This document shows positions 33,008-41,588 of a stretch of 64,000 bases of DNA, piece after piece. The stretch lies in contig NC_021915.1 in assembly GCF_000442645.1 (NCBI RefSeq), positions 310,001-374,000 on the forward strand, given 5' to 3'. Position 1 is the stretch's first letter, and each line of letters begins with the position of its first letter. Source of the DNA: Corynebacterium maris DSM 45190 (GTDB taxonomy: Bacteria > Actinomycetota > Actinomycetes > Mycobacteriales > Mycobacteriaceae). The translations under genes and the position numbers were made by a program. The notes beneath the pieces are model-generated. The model did not search any database and was not told the DNA's origin. It saw only the letters and a program-made list of their open reading frames with translations.

Positions 33008-34204
33008 GTGAATGATCCCGTGAGCGTGGCCGACCGACTGGCCGACACCCCCACCGTGCGGGACACCGTCCTCGCCGCCGCGGCCGCCGCCCGAGGCCAG
33101 GGCGACCCCCGCGCCATGACGCACGCCTGGCTGCTGACCGGCGCGCCGGGTTCGGGCCGCTCCATCGTGGCGCAGGCCTTCGCCTCGGCGCTGGTGTGCA
33201 CGCAAGGGCTCGGCTGCGGCGTGTGCGAAAGCTGCCGGGACGTGTGGGCCGGCGCGCACACCGACGTCGTCCACGTCGTGCCCGAGGCGTTGTCCATCAG
33301 CGTCGACCTGGTCCGCCAGATCATCGTCCAGGCCGCCAGCTTGCCGACGGTCGCCCCCTGGCGCATCGTCATCATCGAAGACGCCGACCGGCTCAGCCGC
33401 ATCGCCGCCGACGCCTTCCTCAAAACGGTGGAGGAGCCGCCGGAGCGCACCGTCATCCTCATGCTCGCCCCGTCGACCGACCCGCAGGACTTCTCCCAGA
33501 CGCTGCGCTCCCGCTGCCGGCACCTGTACGTGCCGAGCCCCTCGACGGAAGAGATCGTCCGGATCTTGACCACGGAGGAAGGCGCCTCCGAAGCGGACGC
33601 CCGGCTGGCCGCCAGCGCCTCGTTGCGCCACGTCGGCCGCGCCCGCCGGCTGGTGCGCAGCAGCGCCATGCAGCAGCGCCGCGCGAGCGTGCTCAACATC
33701 GCGGAATCCGTCCACCGCGGCGACCAGGCGTTTCAAGCCGTGAGCGCGCTGGTCAAGGCGGTGGACAAGGAGGCCAAGGAAGGTTTCGCCGAGGAGGACG
33801 CCGCCGAGCGGGAAAAACTCGAGCTCTCTCTGGGCCGCGGCGGCCGGGGCAAGGGCACGGCGCGGGCCGCCCACGGTACCGCCGGCGCGGTCAAGGACCT
33901 GGAGAAGAAGCAGAAGACCCGCCAGACCCGCCGCAAGCGCGACATCCTCGATTTGGCGCTCGTCGACTTCGCCGGGGTCTACCGCGACGCGCTCATGCTG
34001 AAAACCGGCGCCCGGGTGCCGCTGACGCATCCCGACTTTGAGCCGTTGGCCAGGGAGATCGCGGAGCGCTCCGAGATCGACGGGCTGGTCGCCTGCCAGG
34101 ACGCCATCGCCCGGTGCCGCGAGCACCTGGGCCAGAACGTCGCCCCGCAGATCGCCTTCGACGGGATGATCGGCCGCATCCGGCTGGCGCTGAACGCCAC
34201 CTGA
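33008..34204 (+). CDS. holB: DNA polymerase III subunit delta'
   Basis: A 398-residue clamp-loader subunit. The P-loop-like motif is GAPGSGRS. A zinc module CTQGLGCGVCESC follows, then RIVIIEDADRLSRIAADAFL, EEPPERTVILML and the SRC sensor LRSRCRHLYV. The Lys/Arg-rich segment near residues 290-315 is typical of actinobacterial delta'. It loads the sliding clamp with delta and gamma/tau. The start is GTG at 33008. tRNA-Thr follows 53 bp downstream. Confidence 0.92.
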   Translation: MNDPVSVADRLADTPTVRDTVLAAAAAARGQGDPRAMTHAWLLTGAPGSGRSIVAQAFASALVCTQGLGCGVCESCRDVWAGAHTDVVHVVPEALSISVDLVRQIIVQAASLPTVAPWRIVIIEDADRLSRIAADAFLKTVEEPPERTVILMLAPSTDPQDFSQTLRSRCRHLYVPSPSTEEIVRILTTEEGASEADARLAASASLRHVGRARRLVRSSAMQQRRASVLNIAESVHRGDQAFQAVSALVKAVDKEAKEGFAEEDAAEREKLELSLGRGGRGKGTARAAHGTAGAVKDLEKKQKTRQTRRKRDILDLALVDFAGVYRDALMLKTGARVPLTHPDFEPLAREIAERSEIDGLVACQDAIARCREHLGQNVAPQIAFDGMIGRIRLALNAT

Positions 34205-34257
34205 TTTTCCGCCCCGGAAGCGGTGCTGTATTATCTTGTTTCGGTGCCTCGCACCAC

Positions 34258-34333
34258 GCCGCCTTAGCTCAGTCGGTAGAGCGTCTCACTCGTAATGAGA
34301 AGGTCAGGAGTTCGATTCTCCTAGGCGGCTCCA
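34258..34333 (+). tRNA. tRNA-Thr (anticodon CGT)
   Basis: The acceptor arms GCCGCCT and AGGCGGC pair. The anticodon stem TCTCA/TGAGA encloses CTCGTAA, giving anticodon CGT for ACG codons. The T-loop is GTTCGATTC. The discriminator is T and CCA is encoded at 34331-34333. A TATTAT -10-like hexamer lies at 34229-34234. Confidence 0.96.
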
Positions 34334-34339
34334 CTGAAA

Positions 34340-34364
34340 ACACCCCTCGGTCCTCGAGGGGTGT
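34340..34364 (+). terminator. Terminator downstream of tRNA-Thr
   Basis: ACACCCCTCG and CGAGGGGTGT form a 10-bp stem with a 5-nt loop, seven bases after the tRNA end. The following CGTGCTTTC is only weakly T-rich. The remaining 158 bp to the merR stop show no gene. Confidence 0.75.
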
Positions 34365-34522
34365 CGTGCTTTCAGCCGGAGCTTGGGCGGGTCTGTCACA
34401 TTTTCCGACGCGTCGTATTATCTAACGTCGTCGCCGCCTGTCGCAGAGCGTGAACAGGCGTTATGCAGATGGGTCTGTAGGAAAATACGATCGGTCGTCT
34501 CATCTCTCAACGGCCGCGAATC

Positions 34523-34900
34523 TTACGCCTCCAGGCCGTCGACGAGTTCGAGGAACTCCTCGGCGTAGGCGAGTCGCTTGAGCAGCTTCTCGTAGCGGGT
34601 GCGGGCCTCGGCCCTGATCTCGGCGAGGGTCTCGCGGGCGCCGGCGTCATCGGCGCGGCCGTCGCGCAAGACGTCGGCGGCGTCGAGGAAGTCGCGCATC
34701 TGCTCCAGGGTGAAACCAAGCGGCTTCATGCGTCGCACCAGCAGGATGCGGCGGACGTCTTCCTCGGCGTAGAGGCGGAAGCCGCCGGGGCTGCGGCCGG
34801 AGGGGGTCACCAGGCCGACGCTGTCGTAATGGCGCAGCGTGGGGATCGACAGGCCGGTCCTTTCGGTGACCTCGCCGATTTTCAGCCCAGTGTCGTCCAT
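34523..34900 (-). CDS. MerR-family regulator
   Basis: A 125-residue MerR protein. The winged helix reads KIGEVTERTGLSIPTLRHYDSVGLVTPSGR with FRLYAEEDVRRILLVRRMKPLGF, followed by a dimerisation coiled coil (RAEARTRYEKLLKRLAYAEEFLE). There are no C-terminal Cys, so it is not a classical metal or SoxR-type sensor; the effector is unknown. It is divergent from the SulP gene and a MerR-type operator lies between them. Confidence 0.9.
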   Translation of the reverse strand: MDDTGLKIGEVTERTGLSIPTLRHYDSVGLVTPSGRSPGGFRLYAEEDVRRILLVRRMKPLGFTLEQMRDFLDAADVLRDGRADDAGARETLAEIRAEARTRYEKLLKRLAYAEEFLELVDGLEA

Positions 34901-34991
34901 CGTGTGTCTTCGTGCTCCTTATGGCGCCGGTCGCGGCCGCCGTGGCCGCGTTGACGGTCGGGTGACCTCCCATTAAAGTGGCGACCGTCTC

Positions 34992-35014
34992 AACCCTCAA
35001 GTTACTGGAGGGTT
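34992..35014. promoter_or_regulatory. MerR-type operator between merR and the SulP gene
   Basis: AACCCTC-N9-GAGGGTT is a perfect inverted repeat with the 9-bp core AAGTTACTG. It closely resembles operators of activating MerR proteins, which lie in an overlong promoter spacer. Placement between the divergent regulator and the SulP-YetF pair suggests it controls that pair and perhaps merR itself. Confidence 0.7.
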
Positions 35015-35057
35015 GCCTTAGGGCGTTCGCCCCACCTGCCATCGAGATGGGATATCC

Positions 35058-36596
35058 ATGTCTGAAACTAGCACGGCGGCTCCGCGCCCCGCCCCGGACG
35101 GCGCCGGCGCACCCACCGGTGTCGTCGCGTCCTTTCGTTATGCCTTTTCCTCCCCGGCCCGCTTCCGCATGGAGGTGCTCGGCGGCCTGACGGTCGGGCT
35201 CGCCCTGATCCCGGAGGCGCTCGCGTTTTCCATCATCGCGGGCGTCGACCCGGCGGTCGGGCTGTTTTCCGCCGTGATCATGGCGATCGTCATTTCCTTC
35301 ACCGGCGGGCGCCCGGCGATGATCACCGCGGCCACCGGCGCCGTCGCTCTGGTCATCGCCCCGGTGGCCCGCGACTACGGCCTCGAGTACTTCATCGCCA
35401 CGGTGTGGCTGGCCGGCGGGCTCCAGATCGCGATGGCGTTGCTGGGCGTGGCCAAGCTGCAGCGCTTCATCCCGCGCTCGGTGATGCTGGGCTTCGTCAA
35501 CGCGCTGGGCATCCTGCTCATCGTCTCCCAGTTTGAGCACCTCGTCGACGTGCCCTGGGCGGTGTACCCGCTGGCGGGCGTCGGCCTGCTGCTCATGATC
35601 TTCTGGCCGAGGGTCACGGATCTGGTCCCGGCCCCGTTGATCACGGTCGTGGCGCTGACCGCGCTGGTGGTGCTCGTCAATATCGATGTGCCGACGGTGT
35701 CCGACATGGGGGAGATGCCGACGTCTCTGCCGTCGCTGTTCATCCCGGACGTGCCGCTGAACCTGGAGACCCTCCAGATCATCTTCCCGTACGCGCTGGG
35801 CATGGCGATCGTCGGGCTGATGGAGTCGCTGATGACGGCGAAGCTCGTCGACGACATCACCGACACCCACTCCGACAAGACCCGCGAGTCCTGGGGCCAG
35901 GGCGTGGCCAACATCGCCTCCGGCCTGTTCGGCGGCATGGGCGGTTGCGCGATGATCGGCCAGACGATGATCAACGTCCGCACGGCCGGCGCCCGCACCC
36001 GCTTGTCGACGCTGCTGGCCGGGGGGTTCCTCCTCGGCTTCATCATGTTGCTCAGCGACATCGTGGGCATGATCCCGATGGCCGCGCTGGTGGCGATCAT
36101 GATCATGGTCGGCTTCGAGACCTTGGACCTGCACTCCCTGCGCCCGCGCACCGTCAAGCTGATGCCACGCAGCGAAACGGCCGTGATGGTCGTGACGATC
36201 GTGGCCACCCTGGGCACCGGCAACCTGGCCATCGGCGTCGTGCTGGGCGTGATCACCGCCATGATCATGTTCTCCCGCCGCGTCGCCCACCTGGTGCGCA
36301 TCGAGAAGGTCGAGGAGCTCACGAAGGACGGCGAAGTCGAGGTGCGCACCTACCGGGTGCACGGCCAGCTGTTCTTCGCCTCGTCCAACGATCTGGTCTA
36401 TCAGTTCGACTACAACGACGAGGCCGGCCACATCATCATTGACATGTCCGCGGCCGAGGTGTGGGACGCCTCGACCGTGGCCACGCTGGATTCGATCACG
36501 CACAAGTTCCAGGGCCGGGGCAAGACCTGCGAAATCACCGGCCTGGACGGCGCCAGCCTGCGCCGCCTGGAGCGGCTGTCCGGGCAGCTCGACTGA
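35058..36596 (+). CDS. SulP-family anion transporter with STAS domain
   Basis: A 512-residue SLC26/SulP protein. The transmembrane domain (about residues 30-415) starts GLTVGLALIPEALAFSIIAGVDP, the conserved SulP opening, and contains GGCAMIGQTMINVR. The STAS domain (about 420-512) has FASSNDLVYQFDY and IIIDMSAAEVWDAS. SulP proteins move sulfate, bicarbonate or other anions, with H+ or Na+. The nearest described relatives may be BicA-like bicarbonate importers, but specificity cannot be read here. The YetF-like gene follows after one base, and a MerR operator lies upstream. Confidence 0.9.
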   Translation: MSETSTAAPRPAPDGAGAPTGVVASFRYAFSSPARFRMEVLGGLTVGLALIPEALAFSIIAGVDPAVGLFSAVIMAIVISFTGGRPAMITAATGAVALVIAPVARDYGLEYFIATVWLAGGLQIAMALLGVAKLQRFIPRSVMLGFVNALGILLIVSQFEHLVDVPWAVYPLAGVGLLLMIFWPRVTDLVPAPLITVVALTALVVLVNIDVPTVSDMGEMPTSLPSLFIPDVPLNLETLQIIFPYALGMAIVGLMESLMTAKLVDDITDTHSDKTRESWGQGVANIASGLFGGMGGCAMIGQTMINVRTAGARTRLSTLLAGGFLLGFIMLLSDIVGMIPMAALVAIMIMVGFETLDLHSLRPRTVKLMPRSETAVMVVTIVATLGTGNLAIGVVLGVITAMIMFSRRVAHLVRIEKVEELTKDGEVEVRTYRVHGQLFFASSNDLVYQFDYNDEAGHIIIDMSAAEVWDASTVATLDSITHKFQGRGKTCEITGLDGASLRRLERLSGQLD

Positions 36597-36597
36597 C

Positions 36598-37098
36598 GTG
36601 TTCTTCGACTCCTGGAACAGCATCGCCAGAATCCTCATCGTCGGGGCGCTGGCGTATCTCATCATGGTGGCGATCGTGCGTGTCAGCGGCAAGCGCACCT
36701 TGAGCCAGCTCAACGCCTTCGACCTCATCGTCTCGGTGTCGATGGGGTCGGTGTTGGCCACCACGATCACCTCCACAGACCTCACGCTCGTCGACGGTCT
36801 CGTCGGTTTTGCCGTGCTTGCGGGCATGCAGTACCTCGTCGCCTGGGTCTCGTCGAAGAAGCCGTCGGCACGCACGGTCATCACCGCTAATCCCACGGTG
36901 CTGGTGCGCGACGGCGAGTTGTTGCACGATGAGATCGCCGACAACCGCCTGGTGGAGAGCGAAATCCTGCAGGCCATCCGGGCCAACGGCACCGGCGACG
37001 TGGCCGAGGTGCGCGCGGTGGTGCTGGAAACCGACGGCACCCTCAGCGTGATCACCGACGCCAACTTCGGGGACGGCAGCGCGCTGCGCGATATTTAG
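36598..37098 (+). CDS. DUF421/YetF-family membrane protein
   Basis: A 166-residue protein with three N-terminal membrane helices, including RVSGKRTLSQLNAFDLIVSVSMGS, the YetF hallmark, and a C-terminal YetF domain (NPTVLVRDGELLHDE, MSEILQAIRANG-like, VLETDGTLSVI). In spores and vegetative cells of Bacillus, YetF-like proteins affect membrane permeability; no role is known here. The start is GTG at 36598, one base after the SulP stop. The stop overlaps that of the convergent ATP-grasp gene. Confidence 0.87.
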   Translation: MFFDSWNSIARILIVGALAYLIMVAIVRVSGKRTLSQLNAFDLIVSVSMGSVLATTITSTDLTLVDGLVGFAVLAGMQYLVAWVSSKKPSARTVITANPTVLVRDGELLHDEIADNRLVESEILQAIRANGTGDVAEVRAVVLETDGTLSVITDANFGDGSALRDI

Positions 37099-38084
37099 CG
37101 CAGCAATCCCCGTTTGCTGGCGTGGAACAGCTCCGGGTCGGGGTCCAGCTCCTGGTAGACCCGCGACGGGCGCCAGTTGGCCAGCGCGGAGTCCAAGTCG
37201 CGGGCCGCGGCGGCCAGGAAGCCCGCCAGCTCCTTGAGCACCGGCGGCTCGCAGGTGGGGCACGAATTGGCCTCATAGACCACGAGCTCGCCGGTGGCCT
37301 GGTTTTCCGCGACGTCCACGCCGCCGATGAGCGTTCCCGCGGCCTGCGAGGCGGTGCGCGCGAGCTCGGCGATCTCGTCGGTCAGCGGGCACATCGCGAT
37401 GTGCCCGCCGGCGCGCACGTTGGTGATCCACGCGCCGTCGGGGGCGTAGCGGTACATGGCGAAGACGGGGTGGTGGTTGACCAGGTAGACGCGGATGTCG
37501 CGGCCGGGGTTGTCGATCCACGGCACGGCGTAGTACTGCTCGTTTTCCGGTAGTTCGGCCAGGTAGCTGTGGGCGTCGTCAAGGCTCTCCAGCTTGCCCA
37601 GCCCACGGCCGCCGAACCCGACGGTGGGCTTGGTCACCGCGGGCCCGTCCAGTTCCCCGAACCAGTCGAGCAGCGCCTCGTCGTCGCGGCCGACGATGAC
37701 CGGGAAGCGCAACGCCCCGCCGGCGGCGAGCATCGCGGAATTGGTGTACTTGTTCTGCGCGCGCAGCAACGTCAGCGCGTCGTTGATGACGGGAATCCCG
37801 GCGCGCTCCAGGACGTCCAGGTGCGCCATGCCGGGGCGCAGCAGCTCGTCGAGCACCCAGCCGACGACCAGGTCGGGACGGATCTCACGGCCGTCGACGG
37901 AGAAGGTGATCTGGTCGCGGTCGAGCCGGATGACCAGGTCGAAGGGGTGGACGCGAATCACGGACACGCCGTGGTCGCGGAGGGCGGGGAAGAGAATGTC
38001 ATGGTCTTCGTCGTCGATGTCGTCGCCCAGGAACATGATCAGGGGGCGGTCGGGGTCGAGCGGGTCGTCGAGGCGGCTGCGCAT
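37095..38084 (-). CDS. RimK-like ATP-grasp enzyme
   Basis: A 329-residue ATP-grasp protein. The N-terminal domain (LIMFLGDDIDDEDHD...) is followed by LLRAQNKYTNSAMLAAGG, FPVIVGRDDEALL, AVTKPTVGFGGRGLGKL (nucleotide-binding Lys and Gly-rich loop) and VDVAENQATGELVVYEANSCP (Mg-binding Glu and Asn). The layout is that of RimK and related amino-acid ligases that activate a carboxylate as acyl phosphate. The ATG at 38084 follows AAGGAGT. The substrate is unknown; it stands alone between two convergent/divergent neighbours. Confidence 0.8.
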   Translation of the reverse strand: MRSRLDDPLDPDRPLIMFLGDDIDDEDHDILFPALRDHGVSVIRVHPFDLVIRLDRDQITFSVDGREIRPDLVVGWVLDELLRPGMAHLDVLERAGIPVINDALTLLRAQNKYTNSAMLAAGGALRFPVIVGRDDEALLDWFGELDGPAVTKPTVGFGGRGLGKLESLDDAHSYLAELPENEQYYAVPWIDNPGRDIRVYLVNHHPVFAMYRYAPDGAWITNVRAGGHIAMCPLTDEIAELARTASQAAGTLIGGVDVAENQATGELVVYEANSCPTCEPPVLKELAGFLAAAARDLDSALANWRPSRVYQELDPDPELFHASKRGLLR

Positions 38085-38161
38085 GGTCTCACTCCTTGTC
38101 TGAGGCATTAGCGCCACGTTATAGGAAAGTGCGCGGCCGCAGCGCCCTAGACTTGGTCGCC

Positions 38162-39754
38162 ATGAGACAGATGTGGCAACCGGCCATCGTGGTCGCCCTC
38201 CTGGCGGTGCGCGTCGTCGTCGCGGCGCAGGGCTGGTTCTATTGGGACGATCTGATCCTGCTGGCGCAGGCGCGGGACACCCCGCTGGCGGAGTTGGTGT
38301 GGCGCCCGCACGACGGGCACCTGATGCCGGGGTCCTGGCTGCTGATCTGGCTGTTCGCCACGCTTGTCGACGGCCTGAACTGGCCCGCCGCGCTCACGGC
38401 CTTGGCTACCGGTCAGCTGCTGGCCGCGGGCGCGGTGGCGTACGCGGCGTGGCGGATCTGCCCGCGCCAGGCCTGGTGGGTCACCGGAATCTATGTCCTG
38501 GTGCCGGTGACGCTACCGGTGACCACCTGGCTGGCGGCCGCGGTGAACTCGCTGCCGCTGCACGCGGCGTGCGCGGTGTGGCTGGCCCACGGGTGGCTCT
38601 ACCTGCGCCACGGGCGGGTGCGGGACGCCGTCATCGCCGCCGTCGCCGTGCTGGCCGCCGGGTTCTTCAGCGAGCGCGTGATCTTCCTGGCGCCGTTTAC
38701 TCTCCTCCTGCTGCTGGCCTGGGGGCCGGCGACCCGCTGGCTGCGGCTGACCGTCGCGCTGGTGGTTCCGGCCGCGGGGTGGGCGATCGCCTACCTGATG
38801 GCCGTGGGTGACCCGTGGGTCTCAGGGGGCGGGGGACTGCTCGTCCACGGTTACCTGCAGGCCTTCCTGCCGACCCTGGTCGGCGGCCCCTGGGACTGGG
38901 AACGCTGGCACCCCGGGCCGCCGTTCGCCACCCCTCCCGGCGCGGCGATCGTGCTCGGGGTGCTCGCCGCGGTGGTGCTGCTCGGCTGGTCGATCTGGCG
39001 CCGCCACGCCGCGCCCCTGCTCGTGCTCGCCTACCCGCTGCTGCCTTTCCTGGCGCTGGCGGTGGCGCGCTCCGGGCCGGACACCGCCCCCGAGATCACC
39101 CAAACCTTGCGGCACTTCGCGGAAGTCGCCGTCCTCATGGCGTTGACGGCCGGGGTCCTGGCCGCACAGAACCCGCGCCCGCCGCGCTGGACGCCGGTGC
39201 TCGGGGTGGTGCTGGCCGCTTCCAGCCTGTTCAGCACGGCGACCTACGCGCAGTCCTGGGCCGAGCAGCCCGCCCGCGAGTATTTCACCGCCCTGCGCGC
39301 CGGGTTAGAGGGACGGGAGGAGCCGATCCTGGATCAGGCGGTGCCGCTGGAGGTACTGCTGCCGGTGGCGCATCCTTATAACCGGTTGTCGACGCTGCTC
39401 GGACCGCCGCAGATCAGTGACTCGACGACCGCCCCGGCGCTGGTCGACGGTTTCGGCACTCTCGTCGACGCGGAGCTGTACCCGATGCGGGCCACCGGGG
39501 CCGAGTGTGGGCCGGGGGCGTTCGCGCTGGATGGGCCGCTCATGGAGCGCGACTGGGTGCTGCGCCTGAACTACTTCGCCGAGGACGACGGCGAGATCGC
39601 GGTGGCCCTCGACGGCGAGGCGGTCACCGTGCCGGTGGAGGCCGGGCTGCACCAGGTCCACGTCGCGCTGACCGGCGGCGGGCAGGAGCTGCGCGTCGAC
39701 GGCGAGGTGTGCCTGGGCCGCAGCGAAGTGGGCGTGCTCGCCCCGGCGCGCTAG
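38162..39754 (+). CDS. Polytopic membrane protein, GT-C glycosyltransferase-like
   Basis: A 530-residue protein with about ten membrane helices and a C-terminal soluble domain of about 150 residues. The first loop has GWFYWDDLILLAQ, an acidic DD pair like the catalytic loop of GT-C enzymes that use polyprenyl-phosphate sugars. WRPHDGHLMPGSW follows. Two Cys in the outer domain (ECGPG and VCLGR) may pair. The acceptor and sugar are unknown; arabinogalactan, lipoglycan or protein mannosylation are possible in this genus. The ATG at 38162 lacks a clear ribosome-binding site. Confidence 0.55.
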   Translation: MRQMWQPAIVVALLAVRVVVAAQGWFYWDDLILLAQARDTPLAELVWRPHDGHLMPGSWLLIWLFATLVDGLNWPAALTALATGQLLAAGAVAYAAWRICPRQAWWVTGIYVLVPVTLPVTTWLAAAVNSLPLHAACAVWLAHGWLYLRHGRVRDAVIAAVAVLAAGFFSERVIFLAPFTLLLLLAWGPATRWLRLTVALVVPAAGWAIAYLMAVGDPWVSGGGGLLVHGYLQAFLPTLVGGPWDWERWHPGPPFATPPGAAIVLGVLAAVVLLGWSIWRRHAAPLLVLAYPLLPFLALAVARSGPDTAPEITQTLRHFAEVAVLMALTAGVLAAQNPRPPRWTPVLGVVLAASSLFSTATYAQSWAEQPAREYFTALRAGLEGREEPILDQAVPLEVLLPVAHPYNRLSTLLGPPQISDSTTAPALVDGFGTLVDAELYPMRATGAECGPGAFALDGPLMERDWVLRLNYFAEDDGEIAVALDGEAVTVPVEAGLHQVHVALTGGGQELRVDGEVCLGRSEVGVLAPAR

Positions 39755-39760
39755 CTGGGG

Positions 39761-41395
39761 TTAGACGCCCGGCAGCAGGCGCGGCACGACCTTGCCCGTG
39801 ACGTTACGCGGCAGCTCGTCGACGAAGTGCACGTCGCGCGGGACGGAGTGGTCGGCGAGTTTCTCCAGCACCCACTCGCGCACGGCGTCTTCCGTCAGCG
39901 CGCGGCCGTCGGCGTCGTCGCTGCGCACGATCCACACGGCGATGCGCTCGAAGGTCTCCGGGTCGTCGACGCCGGCGGCGTGGAGGTCGGCCACGCCGGG
40001 CATCGGCTCGAGCACGTCCATCACGCTGCCGGGGTAGACGTTTTCGCCGCCGACGATGATCATGTCGTCGATGCGCCCCAGCACGTGCAACCGGTGGTGC
40101 TCGTCCAGGTAGCCGAGGTCGCCCATCTCCACGAGCTCGCCGACGCGCTTCACCGGGATGTCCGGGTTGGTGTAGCCGGTCAGGGAGGTGGAGTTTTTCA
40201 GGTAGATGCGCCCGACGGCGCCGGTGGGCACCTCGTCTCCGTTTTTGTCCAGGATCTTCAGCCGCGTGCCCACCGAGACGTCGCCGGCGAGGGTCGGTTC
40301 GGCGCTGATCTGCTCCGCGGAGGCGCTGGCCGCCAGGGTCAGCTCGGTGGAGCCGTAGATGTTGCCCATGATGGGGCCGAAGCGCTCGGTGACGGCCTCG
40401 ACCATCGCGGGGGTCAGGGCATTGCCGGAGGAGGCGATGATCTCCAGCGAGGAGGTGTCGTACTTCTCGTTGTCTTCGATCTGCAGCATCTGCTTGAGGA
40501 AGATCGGCGAGGAGATCATGGCGTGCAGGCGGTACTTCTCGATCTGGACGAAGCAGTTCTCCGGGTCGAAGACGCGCTGGGTGACCACGGTGTGGCGGGC
40601 GGCGAAACAGATGTTGGTCAGCGACCAACCCCAGGTGTGGAACATGGAGGCGGTCATCTGCACGCGCATGTCGGCCTTGAGGGGGATCTTGTCCAGCACG
40701 CCGGCCAGCACGAAGGGCAGCTTCGGCTCGGGGCGCACCACGCCCTTGGGGATGCCGGTGGTGCCGGAGCTCATGAGCACGATGGCGCCGTGCTTGGGAA
40801 AGACGGGCAGGCGGACCCCGGCGAGCTTTTCCGGGCGGGAGACGACGTCGGTCAGGGTCAGCCGCTCGGTCGGGCGCGACTGGTGGGCGATGATGGTGTG
40901 CGGGCCCTCGGGGGCGCGGTCGATGAACTCGTCGTCGATGACGAGCACGTTGATGTCGTTTTCCTCGATCACCCCGGCGAGCTGCTCGGGGGAGGAGCCG
41001 ACGTTGAGCAGGAAGATCGTGGCGCCGGCGTAGCCTTTGGCGGCCATGGGCAGCAGGATGCCGCGGCCGTTGCGCGCCATGACGCCGAGACGGATCTCGT
41101 CGAGACCCAGGGACAGCAGGTGGCGGGCGATGAGCTTCGAGTCGTTTTGGAACTGCCGGTAGGTCAGGGCGCCGTCGTCGTCGATCAGCGCCAGGCGGTC
41201 CGGGCAGGTGATCGCGGCCTGTTCGACCTCGCGGGCCAGGGTGAACCAGTAGCGGCCGAGGACGGCGGGCAGCTTGACCACGGGTCCCACGCCGGTGGCC
41301 GGGTCGACGATGCCGGATTCTAGGACGGCGGGCACGAACTTCCCGAGGGCTTTCGCGTTGAAGGCGATGTCGTTCAGGACAGTGCGCACGGACAT
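39761..41395 (-). CDS. Acyl-CoA synthetase (AMP-forming, FadD-type)
   Basis: A 544-residue adenylate-forming enzyme. Core motifs are VLMSSGTTGIPKGVVRP (P-loop), NIYGSTELTLA, GDLGYLDEHHRLHVLGRIDD and the C-terminal catalytic Lys in NVTGKVVPRLL. It activates a carboxylic acid as acyl-AMP and then acyl-CoA. In mycolate-producing bacteria such FadD proteins prime lipid catabolism or synthesis; chain length is not predictable. The ATG at 41395 has a GGAGA site. It is divergent from the secreted SGNH hydrolase gene. Confidence 0.87.
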   Translation of the reverse strand: MSVRTVLNDIAFNAKALGKFVPAVLESGIVDPATGVGPVVKLPAVLGRYWFTLAREVEQAAITCPDRLALIDDDGALTYRQFQNDSKLIARHLLSLGLDEIRLGVMARNGRGILLPMAAKGYAGATIFLLNVGSSPEQLAGVIEENDINVLVIDDEFIDRAPEGPHTIIAHQSRPTERLTLTDVVSRPEKLAGVRLPVFPKHGAIVLMSSGTTGIPKGVVRPEPKLPFVLAGVLDKIPLKADMRVQMTASMFHTWGWSLTNICFAARHTVVTQRVFDPENCFVQIEKYRLHAMISSPIFLKQMLQIEDNEKYDTSSLEIIASSGNALTPAMVEAVTERFGPIMGNIYGSTELTLAASASAEQISAEPTLAGDVSVGTRLKILDKNGDEVPTGAVGRIYLKNSTSLTGYTNPDIPVKRVGELVEMGDLGYLDEHHRLHVLGRIDDMIIVGGENVYPGSVMDVLEPMPGVADLHAAGVDDPETFERIAVWIVRSDDADGRALTEDAVREWVLEKLADHSVPRDVHFVDELPRNVTGKVVPRLLPGV

Positions 41396-41588
41396 GGAGT
41401 TCTCCTTGGGTGGTAACGGGGAAGCGCTCGGCGGAGATATAGGGGCAGTGGTCACCCTAGTGGCCGGGCCGCGCTTTCTTTGTTTCTGCCTACGATAAGT
41501 CGTATTGTCAGGGAAAGATGTTACAGGTGTGGCTAGTGGGGCTAGTCTGGTTGTCAGCCCCGCCACAACATATTCCTCAGGAGAATTC

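Noticed and set aside
34258..34522. tRNA-Thr as an integration site for a mobile island
   Set aside because: No integrase, no duplicated tRNA 3' end and no composition shift follow; the next gene is a normal-composition MerR regulator.
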